From positions 1-16,807 of the forward strand of contig CANRFS010000014.1 in the NCBI GenBank assembly GCA_947629965.1: DNA of 16,807 nt, read 5' to 3'. The notes under the pieces are model-generated. The model saw nothing but the letters and a program-made list of their open reading frames with translations, was not told the origin of the DNA and did no database searches. The DNA comes from an uncultured Clostridia bacterium. Its GTDB lineage: Bacteria > Bacillota > Clostridia > TANB77 > CAG-508. Shown in pieces: positions 1 to 7,369 of this stretch (position 1 is the stretch's first letter; every line of letters begins with the position of its first letter). Made by a program: the position numbers and the translations under genes.

Positions 1-834
1 AAAAATAGGGTCTATTCCTAAATTTTTTCCGGCGGATGTATTTCCTATAAATAAAATTGTTAGCAAAGTTATTAATGCTATTGTAGCAAATTGTTTACTA
101 AAATTTTTATCAGTAATAAATTTTATAAATACAAGTATTAATGACATAAATATTAAGATTATTGCTGATATGCATGCTACTTTAGTTCCTATTTCTAACA
201 TTGAATATATAGTAAGAGCACATAAGATAGCATGTATAAAGCTAAATTTTTGTGAAATAAATGTTGCAAAACATATTGGAGAGAGCATAGCAATAATTGC
301 GCCTATTTCATTTCCTGCATAAAATAATCCTATTGTTCCGACATTTTCTTTCATAGGATATGTTGGATACCCAATAGAAAATATATTACAAATAACTATA
401 GTTAAAACATAAATAAATAATGCTATATTTAAATATTTTCTTTTAGTTGAATATTTATCTTGTTTAAATAATATCAATAATGTCACTAATATTATTGGTA
501 GGTAAAATGTTTTTATAAGTCCCTTTATTTGTACAAATATCATAGAAAATCCATATTTTGTATAGCTGTTTATTAAGAATATAGCAAAATATGCGGCAGT
601 GCATAAATAATATATTATAAGCTGCCATTTACTTTTTTTATCCACTTTTATTATTGTGTAAATTACTATATAGATTATAAAAATAGCTCTTGCAAATATA
701 CCAATACTTAATTGGCTTGATACATTTCTTACACATAAAGAGGTTATCATATCAATTATTGGTTGTAACATTATATATAATATAAAAATATTTTCAAAAT
801 TTATTTTATTTTTTATAGCACTAATTTTTTTCAT
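1..834 (-). CDS. O-antigen ligase/polymerase-type membrane protein (3' truncated by window edge)
   Basis: The minus-strand reading frame opens with ATG at 834 and stays open for 278 codons to the window edge, so the C-terminus is missing. The start has an AGGA-type ribosome binding site a few bases upstream. The translation begins MKKISAIKNK and is almost wholly hydrophobic. It has about eight predicted membrane segments, an early LQPIIDMITS motif and a later GNEIGAIIAM stretch. This layout fits the O-antigen ligase/Wzy-like superfamily, whose members polymerise or transfer lipid-linked glycans on the outer face of the membrane. It lies 56 bases after the GT2 gene at 891-1826, in the same orientation and probably the same operon. 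In a set that already has an initiating transferase and a flippase, a polymerase is the missing step, which supports the assignment. The catalytic periplasmic-type loop is not visible, so ligase versus polymerase cannot be decided. Confidence 0.7.
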   Translation of the reverse strand, partial: MKKISAIKNKINFENIFILYIMLQPIIDMITSLCVRNVSSQLSIGIFARAIFIIYIVIYTIIKVDKKSKWQLIIYYLCTAAYFAIFLINSYTKYGFSMIFVQIKGLIKTFYLPIILVTLLILFKQDKYSTKRKYLNIALFIYVLTIVICNIFSIGYPTYPMKENVGTIGLFYAGNEIGAIIAMLSPICFATFISQKFSFIHAILCALTIYSMLEIGTKVACISAIILIFMSLILVFIKFITDKNFSKQFATIALITLLTILFIGNTSAGKNLGIDPIF

Positions 835-890
835 TTAAATCCTACTTTCTATTTTTTTATTTTAAATATGATTTTTACAATATAATAAAA

Positions 891-1826
891 TTATAAAAGA
901 ATTAAATAAAAAATTATTTTTCTATTTAAAGATAATAGCTTTATATATTTATTTTTAGAATAATTTTTAAAATTATTATTTATATATTCTAAAATAATAT
1001 TTAATAATTCATCTTTTTCTTTTTTAGTTGAATTAATATTTGTAAGTATTCGTACTATGCAAGAAATATATAAATGATCTATTACTAAAAATTCAATTTC
1101 ATTATAATATTTATCAAAACAATTATTTTTCTTTGCATAATTTATTATTTCATTAAAGGCATCTATTAAATCTAAATTTTTTCGTAAATTATTAGAGTTC
1201 ATAATTGAGCCTTGTCTTAATAAATAATTATATAAATTTTTAGGTAAGATACACATTTTTTTAGCTTTTAAAAATAGTTTAAAACTAAAATCAATATCTT
1301 CATACCACACATTACTTCTAAAATTTAAATCATCATCTAATAAATTTCTTTTAATAATTTTATTACATGCACAAAGGTTTCCGAAAATCATTTGAGTATT
1401 AAAATCATATGCTTCATACTTATTTGGAAATGTTTTAGAAGTTAATTCATAATGTTCGTTTACCACATTAAAACCACATATTACAAAATCAGCTTGCTCT
1501 TGTAATATCTTATTGTACATTTCATAAACCATGTTAGACTGTATATAATCATCACTGTCTACAAACATTATATAATCAGAAGTAACAAATTTTAATCCTG
1601 TATTTCTTGCAGCTCCAAGTCCTTTATTTTCTTGAGTTATAACTTTAATAATACTAGTATATTTTGCATAATATTTATCAATTATTTTTCTGCAATTATC
1701 GGTACTACCATCATTTACTATGATGATTTCAATATCCTTAAATGTTTGATTTACTAATGAATCTAAACATTTTTCTAAATATTTTTCTACATTATATACT
1801 GGCACAATTATACTTACTTTAGCCAT
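891..1826 (-). CDS. GT-A fold family 2 glycosyltransferase
   Basis: This 311-residue protein has the classic GT2 N-terminus: VSIIVPVYN at residues 4-12, VNDGSTDN at 37-44 and the metal/nucleotide-binding DSDD at 90-93. A YED acidic motif at 175-177 could supply the catalytic base. No membrane anchor is seen, so it probably works at the cytoplasmic face, adding a sugar from a nucleotide donor to the growing lipid-linked repeat. The ATG start is supported by an AGGTGG sequence upstream. It follows the paralogous gene at 1863-2813 by 36 bases. The first 45 residues are very similar to that paralogue. The C-terminal 80 residues are Lys/Asn/Ile-rich and uninformative. Donor and acceptor sugars cannot be told from the sequence. 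Confidence 0.9.
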   Translation of the reverse strand: MAKVSIIVPVYNVEKYLEKCLDSLVNQTFKDIEIIIVNDGSTDNCRKIIDKYYAKYTSIIKVITQENKGLGAARNTGLKFVTSDYIMFVDSDDYIQSNMVYEMYNKILQEQADFVICGFNVVNEHYELTSKTFPNKYEAYDFNTQMIFGNLCACNKIIKRNLLDDDLNFRSNVWYEDIDFSFKLFLKAKKMCILPKNLYNYLLRQGSIMNSNNLRKNLDLIDAFNEIINYAKKNNCFDKYYNEIEFLVIDHLYISCIVRILTNINSTKKEKDELLNIILEYINNNFKNYSKNKYIKLLSLNRKIIFYLILL

Positions 1827-1862
1827 TATTTAACCACCTAAATTTAATTTGTTTAATAATTA

Positions 1863-2813
1863 TTAATGAGATTTTAGCATTAAATATATTTTAATCGGTA
1901 AAACATTATTAGTATAAAGCATTTTACATATAAGTTGATCTTTGAAACTATCTTTTTTAAAATATTTATTATTTCTCCAATTAGGAAATTTATTTTTCAT
2001 TAAATTAATTATTTCTTTTCTTTTATTTTTACCTTCTTTGTAAAGTAAAAATCTTAATGATGCTTCACGTAATAAATGTATAATATAAAGATATTCTAGT
2101 TCTTCTTTATGATTATTTTCAAATTTAATTGATAATTCTTCCATAACAGGAAATATATCTTCTAGTTTTTTGCTGTATTTAATTTGATTCATAGTAGAGC
2201 CATTTCTAATTAAATAATTATAAAGGTAAGAATTTATATATCCAATTTTATTAGTGTATAATGCAAGTGTTGGTATAGTTGCTAAATCCTCATAAATACG
2301 ATTTTCTAAAAAGAATATATTATTATTGATAACTAAATCTCGTTTAATTATTTTATTCCATGCTCCGCTTTCTCTAATAATATAATTATTATTAATATCA
2401 TTTGGATAAATTAATCTATTAAAATTTTTCTTTTTTACATTATCTGTTACTAAATATTCGTTACAACAAACAATATCTAAGTCTTCGCCAAGTGCTTTAT
2501 TATATAATTCTTCATACATATTAAGCTCTATCCAATCATCACTATCTACAAATCCTATGTATTCTCCAGTAGCTTTTGTTATTCCTAAATTTCTAGCAGT
2601 GGCTTGTCCACCATTTTCTTTTGTAAAAGATTTTATTTTGTTTGGATATTTAGCAGAATACTCATCTATTATATTTTGCGAATTATCTGTACTGCCATCA
2701 TTTATTAAAATAATTTCTACATCTTGTAATGTTTGATTTACTAAAGAGTCTAAACATTTATTTAAATATTGTTCTGTATTATAAATAGGAACTATTATAC
2801 TTACTTTATACAT
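1863..2813 (-). CDS. GT-A fold family 2 glycosyltransferase (paralogue of the next gene)
   Basis: This 316-residue protein has GT2 motifs VSIIVPIYN (4-12), INDGSTDN (37-44), GGQATARN (68-75), DSDD (90-93) and a YED motif at 174-176. A clear GGAGG ribosome binding site precedes the ATG. The gene lies 11 bases after the flippase gene and 36 bases before its paralogue. The two share long identical blocks such as KCLDSLVNQT, which points to an old tandem duplication followed by divergence in the acceptor-binding half. The likely role is transfer of one sugar of the polysaccharide repeat unit at the inner membrane face. Specificity is unknown. Confidence 0.9.
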   Translation of the reverse strand: MYKVSIIVPIYNTEQYLNKCLDSLVNQTLQDVEIILINDGSTDNSQNIIDEYSAKYPNKIKSFTKENGGQATARNLGITKATGEYIGFVDSDDWIELNMYEELYNKALGEDLDIVCCNEYLVTDNVKKKNFNRLIYPNDINNNYIIRESGAWNKIIKRDLVINNNIFFLENRIYEDLATIPTLALYTNKIGYINSYLYNYLIRNGSTMNQIKYSKKLEDIFPVMEELSIKFENNHKEELEYLYIIHLLREASLRFLLYKEGKNKRKEIINLMKNKFPNWRNNKYFKKDSFKDQLICKMLYTNNVLPIKIYLMLKSH

Positions 2814-2824
2814 TTTGCCTCCAT

Positions 2825-4342
2825 TTATATATTAATTTTTAAAAGTTTATTTATAGGTTTTTTTATTAAATCTTTTTCATAATCATTTAATGCGAAAAAC
2901 CATAATAAAATTGAATATACTATAGTATATAATACAATTTTTAATCCTACAACAATTATGTTAGAAGACATATACATATTATTAATTAAAAGTGTAGGTA
3001 CAAAAATTATTACTACTGGAATAGACATTTTAAATATGTTCTTCCAAAATTTTGGTATATTTATATTTGCTTTTTTATAATAATATATATTCATAATTAT
3101 CCATTGTCCAAGCAGACATGCGATACTTGTTCCAATAGCAGAGCCTACTGAACCAAATTTTTTAGCAAGGGGTATACTTATAAATAAGTTTGCTATTGCT
3201 ATAAAAAAGTATACAACTGTTCTAAATTTGTGCATATTTTTTGCTTGGAGAATATTTATTCCTACATTTTGTATCAATGGAACAAGTGAAGGAACCATTA
3301 AAATTAGTTCAGTCCAATAAGATTTATCATAACCTTCTCCTGCCCAAATTTTAATAAATTCATGTCCAAATATAACAAATCCTGTAGTTATTAAAGCCAT
3401 TATTATATATTGAAGTCTACCAGTTTGAATAAATATGTCAGATATTTTTTCGTCAGATTCTTTATTTTCTACGAGCATAGTAATTTTTGGAAGTAAAACT
3501 CCATTAATTGCAGTTGATAAAGAAATATATATGGTTTGTATTTGCGCTGCTATTGTATATATTGCAACTTCAACGGTTCCAACAACAGAACCTAATATAA
3601 ATTGATCAATATTTAAATTTATTTTGTCAACAATTATTGCTAAAAATATAAAAAATGAATATCCGAAAATTTCTTTAAGCAATTTAGTATCGAATTTACC
3701 AAATTTAAGTTTGATTTTTATTATTGCTAAACAGTAAATTAAATTAATAATTAAACATGCTATATTTAATATTGTTGTAACTACTGTCATAGCTACAGAT
3801 CTGTATCCCATATATAGCAAAGGAAGCATAATACATGGCATTAAAATTATTCTTATTATATTTACTACTTTCGAAAATACAAATTTTTCATAGGCTGTAA
3901 TTATAGAACCAAAAATGCTTAAAGGAAATGTAAGTACTAAATTAATAATCAATATAACCGTCATGATTTTTGCTTTTTGTAATTCTTGGATAGTCATTGT
4001 ATCTGCAAACATATTATCAATATTAGCATAAAGTATTGCGCCCATAATTCCAGCTACAACACCTATAATAGAGTATATAATAAAAAACATTCCATTTAAT
4101 TTATATTGTTCCTGAACCTGATTTTTTGCTCTATATCTAGATGTATATATAATTATTGCATTACCAAAACCTAAATCTAAAACAGTTAAATATCCAATTA
4201 TTGAAGAAATTAGAGAATAAGTTCCATATTCAGACTGTCCCATTATTCTTATCATTATAGGAGTATAAATTAATCCAACTAATATATTTAAAACAATAAC
4301 TACATATGATAAAATACTTCCAATTTTTATTTGGCTTTTCAT
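2825..4342 (-). CDS. Wzx-type polysaccharide flippase (oligosaccharide exporter family)
   Basis: The 505-residue protein is hydrophobic throughout, with around 12-14 membrane segments and short loops, as expected for the MOP/PST exporter family. The N-terminal stretch YTPIMIRIMGQSEYGTYSL followed by LDLGFGNAI is characteristic of Wzx-like flippases in Gram-positive capsule clusters. Its expected role is to move undecaprenyl-diphosphate-linked repeat units from the inner to the outer leaflet. AGGAG lies at a suitable distance before the ATG. The gene follows the glycerophosphotransferase gene by 13 bases and precedes the first GT2 gene by 11, consistent with one transcript. Length is normal for the family. 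Substrate specificity cannot be read from the sequence. Confidence 0.9.
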   Translation of the reverse strand: MKSQIKIGSILSYVVIVLNILVGLIYTPIMIRIMGQSEYGTYSLISSIIGYLTVLDLGFGNAIIIYTSRYRAKNQVQEQYKLNGMFFIIYSIIGVVAGIMGAILYANIDNMFADTMTIQELQKAKIMTVILIINLVLTFPLSIFGSIITAYEKFVFSKVVNIIRIILMPCIMLPLLYMGYRSVAMTVVTTILNIACLIINLIYCLAIIKIKLKFGKFDTKLLKEIFGYSFFIFLAIIVDKINLNIDQFILGSVVGTVEVAIYTIAAQIQTIYISLSTAINGVLLPKITMLVENKESDEKISDIFIQTGRLQYIIMALITTGFVIFGHEFIKIWAGEGYDKSYWTELILMVPSLVPLIQNVGINILQAKNMHKFRTVVYFFIAIANLFISIPLAKKFGSVGSAIGTSIACLLGQWIIMNIYYYKKANINIPKFWKNIFKMSIPVVIIFVPTLLINNMYMSSNIIVVGLKIVLYTIVYSILLWFFALNDYEKDLIKKPINKLLKINI

Positions 4343-4355
4343 AGCATGCTCCTTA

Positions 4356-5510
4356 TTATAGTCCCATATTTTTTACAAGAAATTCATAAACCCTATTGCT
4401 AGAGTTTCCATCTTGAAATTTATGTGAAATTTGTTTCGTATTTGTTCGATCTTCCTTAGCAACATCATTTCCTGAGGCAACATTTTGAATAAATAATTTT
4501 AAATCTTCAAAATTATTTATATATTCACCTTTTATTACATCATAAATATTATCATATACAAATTCAAAAACTTTTTTGTATTCCTCTAAATCATCAGTAG
4601 TAATAGCAATTGGCTTATCGGTTAATAAATAATCATAATATACTGATGAATAATCAGTAATCAAAGCATCAGTTCGCCCTAAAAATTCATATAAATTTAT
4701 ATTTTCTTTGTTTAGATCCTCATTTGTAAGAATAATAAAATTAGATAAATTTTCTGTCTTGATTACAGATAAATCTTGGGCAGGATGTGGTTTTAAAACT
4801 AATAATATATTATGTTTTTTCAAAATATCATTCAAAATTTTAAGATTTTTTGTATTATAAATAACTGGTATTCCTAAATTAAAGGTATTGTTCATACTTA
4901 AGTTGGAAGAATTGCTTTCCCTTTGTCTATATGTAGGAAGCCAGAGTATTATTTTTTCATAAGTTTTATTTTTTAAAATATTTTTAATATTTTTATTAGA
5001 AAACAAATCATCATTTCGAGGATAGCCTAAGTCTATAAATTTATTTCTATCTATGCAAGTCAATTCAGAGAGAATATCATCAAAAAAAGGTGATAGACTA
5101 AGAAAATAATCTACATCTCCAATTAATTTACAATATTCTATAACCTTTTTGTATGGCATTCCATGCCCTAGATATAATCTTTTTTGATGTTTATTTCTTT
5201 TATAAACTAATTTATTACAGTCAATTATATATTTTGCATTGAGACTTATATAAAAATCTTTTATCTTTTCAATGAAAGAAAGTTTTCCATAATGATTTAT
5301 AAAATATACATTTTTTTCATGTATGTCTTTATATAAAGTTTTATCTTTAACAAACCAAAAAATTTTATAACTTTCATTAACTTTATTTTTTAGTAAATTA
5401 AGATATAAAGAATATGTATTGTCAGATAAATCTGGATTACTTTCTAATATTATATATTTTTTTAAATGTATAGGGAAATTATATATTATTCTTTTTAATG
5501 TTTTTTTCAT
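4356..5510 (-). CDS. CDP-glycerol glycerophosphotransferase-like protein (TagB/TagF family)
   Basis: The 384-residue protein carries the conserved blocks of the teichoic-acid glycerophosphotransferase family: LGHGMPYKK at 114-122, LGYPRNDDL at 161-169, LPTYR at 191-195, LKPHP at 239-243 and TDYSSVYYDYLL at 285-296. The two histidines in HG and PHP match family positions important for catalysis. Members transfer glycerol-phosphate (sometimes ribitol-phosphate) from the CDP-activated form to a lipid-linked acceptor on the cytoplasmic side. The length fits single-domain TagB-like primases or capsule-modifying members rather than a full TagF with its N-terminal extension. No TagD-type CDP-glycerol synthase is in the window, so the donor must come from elsewhere, or the donor differs. 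The gene starts 3 bases after the tagO-like stop, and its weak AAAGG site lies in the end of that gene, suggesting translational coupling. Confidence 0.88.
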   Translation of the reverse strand: MKKTLKRIIYNFPIHLKKYIILESNPDLSDNTYSLYLNLLKNKVNESYKIFWFVKDKTLYKDIHEKNVYFINHYGKLSFIEKIKDFYISLNAKYIIDCNKLVYKRNKHQKRLYLGHGMPYKKVIEYCKLIGDVDYFLSLSPFFDDILSELTCIDRNKFIDLGYPRNDDLFSNKNIKNILKNKTYEKIILWLPTYRQRESNSSNLSMNNTFNLGIPVIYNTKNLKILNDILKKHNILLVLKPHPAQDLSVIKTENLSNFIILTNEDLNKENINLYEFLGRTDALITDYSSVYYDYLLTDKPIAITTDDLEEYKKVFEFVYDNIYDVIKGEYINNFEDLKLFIQNVASGNDVAKEDRTNTKQISHKFQDGNSSNRVYEFLVKNMGL

Positions 5511-5513
5511 AGT

Positions 5514-6602
5514 TTATACCTTTTTAACTTTATTTTTTTTAACTTTAAAAATATCTTTATAACCTATCGCTGCAATAGCAATAACTAGGAGAGCAAATGA
5601 AATAGCTTTCCATATACCACTTTCTAATAATATAATAGCAAACAAACCAAAAGTAGCACTTATTCCATATAGAATAAAAACAGCTTGTTTTTGAGAATAA
5701 CCTCTATCAATTAATTTATGATGAAGGTGTCCTCTGTCAGCTTTAAATACTGCTTTAAAAGATTTTTCTCTTATAATCCTTCTTATAATTGCAAAAGATG
5801 TATCAAATATTGGTAAGGCAAGAACAAGCAAAGGTGCGATGATTATAATTGCTGTATATGTTTTAGCAATACCTAATATAGAAATAACTGACAACACAAA
5901 ACCAATAAAATTAGAACCAGTATCTCCCATAAAAGTTCTGGCTGGATTAAAATTAAATGGTAAAAATCCAAGCAAAGAACCTGCAAGTGCTGTTGCAAGT
6001 ATTATTGATATAATAGGAGAGGAATTTAATATAAATATTATCATTAAGCATATTGATGAAATTAGGGAAACTCCAGTAGATAAGCCATCTAAGCCATCTA
6101 TTAAATTTATTGCATTAGTTATTCCTACAATCCATAAAACTGTGAATATTCTTAAAAACCATTCGTTAGAAATAATGGTTCCAGCACGTGCTATTATAAT
6201 TTGATCCATGACTACACCGCTAGAAACCACGATTATTGCAGATATAAGTTGTCCTATTAATTTAACTAGTGGATTTATGCCTTTTGTATCATCTATATAA
6301 CAAAATGTCTCTAAAACGCATATCCCTAAGAATAAACCAATTAATTTTTTATAATAATTATTTGCAAATATATCTAATTTTTTTTCAATAACCATTGTAA
6401 CAATTAGATAGGTTGCAGAAACTAAAAAACCAATCACAATTGCAATTCCACCAAGGCGTGGCATAATTTTTTTATGTATTTTTCTTCCATCTTTTGGTAT
6501 ATCTAAAGCTTTAACTTTTCGCGCAAGCCTTACTGTGTAAGGTGTAAACACATATGCAGTTATAAAAGCAAGCAAAAATGTAATTGCAATATCTCCCCAC
6601 AT
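5514..6602 (-). CDS. tagO: Undecaprenyl-phosphate glycosyl-1-phosphate transferase (TagO/WecA type)
   Basis: This is an integral-membrane enzyme of the MraY/WecA family. It transfers a HexNAc-1-phosphate, usually GlcNAc-1-P from UDP-GlcNAc, to undecaprenyl phosphate, the first step of teichoic acid or polysaccharide repeat synthesis. With the chosen start it has 362 residues. Diagnostic blocks are DDTKGINP (104-111, Mg-binding Asp pair), NAINLIDGLDGL (163-174), FMGDTGS (224-230) and the His-rich DRGHLHHKL (289-297), with about eleven membrane segments. The longer reading frame begins at an ATG at 6626. The start at 6602 (MWGDIAITF) is preferred because GGAGG at 6611-6615 sits 8 bases before it, and the promoter at 6636-6664 would place the transcript start only a few bases before 6626. 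It is the first gene of unit A, as expected for an initiating enzyme. The symbol tagO is used for the family; wecA is equally possible. Confidence 0.9.
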   Translation of the reverse strand: MWGDIAITFLLAFITAYVFTPYTVRLARKVKALDIPKDGRKIHKKIMPRLGGIAIVIGFLVSATYLIVTMVIEKKLDIFANNYYKKLIGLFLGICVLETFCYIDDTKGINPLVKLIGQLISAIIVVSSGVVMDQIIIARAGTIISNEWFLRIFTVLWIVGITNAINLIDGLDGLSTGVSLISSICLMIIFILNSSPIISIILATALAGSLLGFLPFNFNPARTFMGDTGSNFIGFVLSVISILGIAKTYTAIIIIAPLLVLALPIFDTSFAIIRRIIREKSFKAVFKADRGHLHHKLIDRGYSQKQAVFILYGISATFGLFAIILLESGIWKAISFALLVIAIAAIGYKDIFKVKKNKVKKV

Positions 6603-6610
6603 GTAAAGTA

Positions 6611-6615
6611 CCTCC
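6611..6615 (-). promoter_or_regulatory. Ribosome binding site that fixes the tagO-like start
   Basis: GGAGG on the minus strand lies 8 bases before the ATG at 6602. The upstream in-frame ATG at 6626 has no comparable site. Confidence 0.8.
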
Positions 6616-6635
6616 AATATTAACATTCCATAATG

Positions 6636-6664
6636 ATTTTATCTTTAAAAGACAGTTTTGTCAA
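6636..6664 (-). promoter_or_regulatory. Sigma-A type promoter for the polysaccharide operon (unit A)
   Basis: On the minus strand a perfect -35 box TTGACA (6664-6659) is separated by exactly 17 bases from TAAAAT (6641-6636), a 5/6 match to the -10 consensus. Transcription should begin near 6629, giving a leader of about 27 bases that holds the ribosome binding site for the 6602 start. No promoter this good was noticed further downstream in unit A, so it probably drives the whole operon. Confidence 0.7.
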
Positions 6665-6911
6665 CAGGTGTAAATAATGTTTAAATAAGCAATATTAAAG
6701 GGTAATTTTTATAGAAACTACCCTGCAACAATATTAATTATTATATTCATTTAATAATTAATTAAAATTTTTTAGTTAAATTTTTAAAGTGATGGTTCAT
6801 TGCTTTTCTTCTAGTAACTCGATTAAACCTAAATCCCACATTAAAAAAGTAACTTTTTAATCAAATAAAATCGCTTCTTTTGGTTTGCATCAATAAAAGA
6901 TATGCAAGTTG
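6665..6911. other. Divergent intergenic region between the two promoters
   Basis: This stretch of about 250 bases separates the divergent promoters of units A and B and holds no intact gene. It contains the hairpin at 6699-6724. On the minus strand there is an open stretch at 6765-6860 with stops at both ends and no start codon, whose 32-residue translation contains GFRFNR followed by a basic run (VTRRKAM). That pattern recalls the FRFNRR tail of IS1595/ISXO2-type transposases, so it may be a decayed insertion-sequence end. The rest is AT-rich and featureless by eye. The size and position also suit regulator binding sites for both operons, but no clear operator was recognised. Confidence 0.4.
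6699..6724 (-). other. Hairpin, possible weak terminator or IS-end remnant
   Basis: AGGGTA at 6699-6704 and TACCCT at 6719-6724 are perfect inverted repeats. Read on the minus strand, the pairing extends inward through one G-U pair and three T-A pairs to a 10-bp stem with a 6-base CTATAA loop. It is followed on that strand by TTTAATATTGCTTATTT, which is only moderately T-rich. It could stop minus-strand transcription entering from upstream of the unit A promoter, or be left over from a mobile element. On the plus strand the extension is broken by an A-C mismatch, which favours minus-strand function. Confidence 0.35.
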
Positions 6912-6940
6912 TTGCAAAATACAATTACATAATATATAAT
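6912..6940 (+). promoter_or_regulatory. Sigma-A type promoter for unit B
   Basis: TTGCAA at 6912-6917 (4/6 to the -35 consensus) is followed after 17 bases by a perfect TATAAT at 6935-6940. Transcription should begin around 6947, leaving a short leader with AAGAGG at 6952-6957 in front of the ATG at 6968. This placement excludes the in-frame ATG at 6902 as the start of the gtrA-like gene. Confidence 0.65.
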
Positions 6941-6967
6941 ATAGTACACATAAGAGGTAATAATAGA

Positions 6968-7369
6968 ATGAATAGATTAAAAGATTTAATAAACAAATAT
7001 AAATTTATAAAATTTATATTTGTGGGAGGAAGCTCAACACTTTTAGATTTTATTATATATTTACTATTAAGCAATGTTATTGCAATGTCATTTGCTAAAT
7101 GTTTTTCAATGATAGTTTCATGCACATATTCATTTTTCTTAAATAAATCATGGACGTTTAATGATAAACAAAAAATTAATACAAAGCAAATAATATTGTA
7201 TATTATAGTACAAGCAATAAATATTACTACGAATGTAACAATAAATCAATTAGGGTATATTATTACTAATAATAAGTTATTAGCATATATTATAGCTACA
7301 GGAATTAGTATGATAGTAAATTATTTGCTACAAAAAAATATTATATTTAAGGAGAAAGTTAAAAAATGA
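6968..7369 (+). CDS. GtrA-like membrane protein
   Basis: The 133-residue protein has four predicted membrane helices and the GtrA-family pattern: FIFVGGSSTLLDFIIYLLL near the N-terminus (17-34), then SFFLNKSWTF (55-64), then NYLLQKNIIF (118-127) before a basic tail. GtrA-family proteins are thought to help move polyprenyl-phosphate-linked sugars across the membrane for use outside. The frame is open from an ATG at 6902, but the start at 6968 (MNRLKDLINK) is chosen because AAGAGG lies 10 bases before it and the likely promoter overlaps the upstream codons. It is the first gene of unit B and its stop overlaps the next start (ATGA), so it should be translated together with the glycosyltransferase that follows, the usual partner of GtrA proteins. 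Confidence 0.85.
   Translation: MNRLKDLINKYKFIKFIFVGGSSTLLDFIIYLLLSNVIAMSFAKCFSMIVSCTYSFFLNKSWTFNDKQKINTKQIILYIIVQAINITTNVTINQLGYIITNNKLLAYIIATGISMIVNYLLQKNIIFKEKVKK

Noticed and set aside
5839..6204. 121-codon plus-strand open frame inside the tagO-like gene
   Set aside because: It lies antisense to a gene with all MraY/WecA motifs, its translation matches no family, and it has no convincing ribosome site; a shadow frame.
6603..6626. ATG at 6626 as the start of the tagO-like gene
   Set aside because: No ribosome site precedes it and the predicted transcript start is only a few bases away; the ATG at 6602 has GGAGG 8 bases upstream.
6840..6861. Near-palindrome of A and T runs (ATTAAAAAAGT/AACTTTTTAAT) as a terminator
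   Set aside because: The stem is almost all A-T with a one-base slip and no T tract of its own on either strand; probably chance in AT-rich DNA.
6902..6967. ATG at 6902 as the start of gtrA
   Set aside because: The promoter boxes at 6912-6940 lie within these codons, and the ATG at 6968 has AAGAGG upstream and gives a standard GtrA N-terminus.
6925..7125. Minus-strand open frame over the start of gtrA
   Set aside because: It overlaps the unit B promoter and conserved GtrA codons and has no recognisable product.
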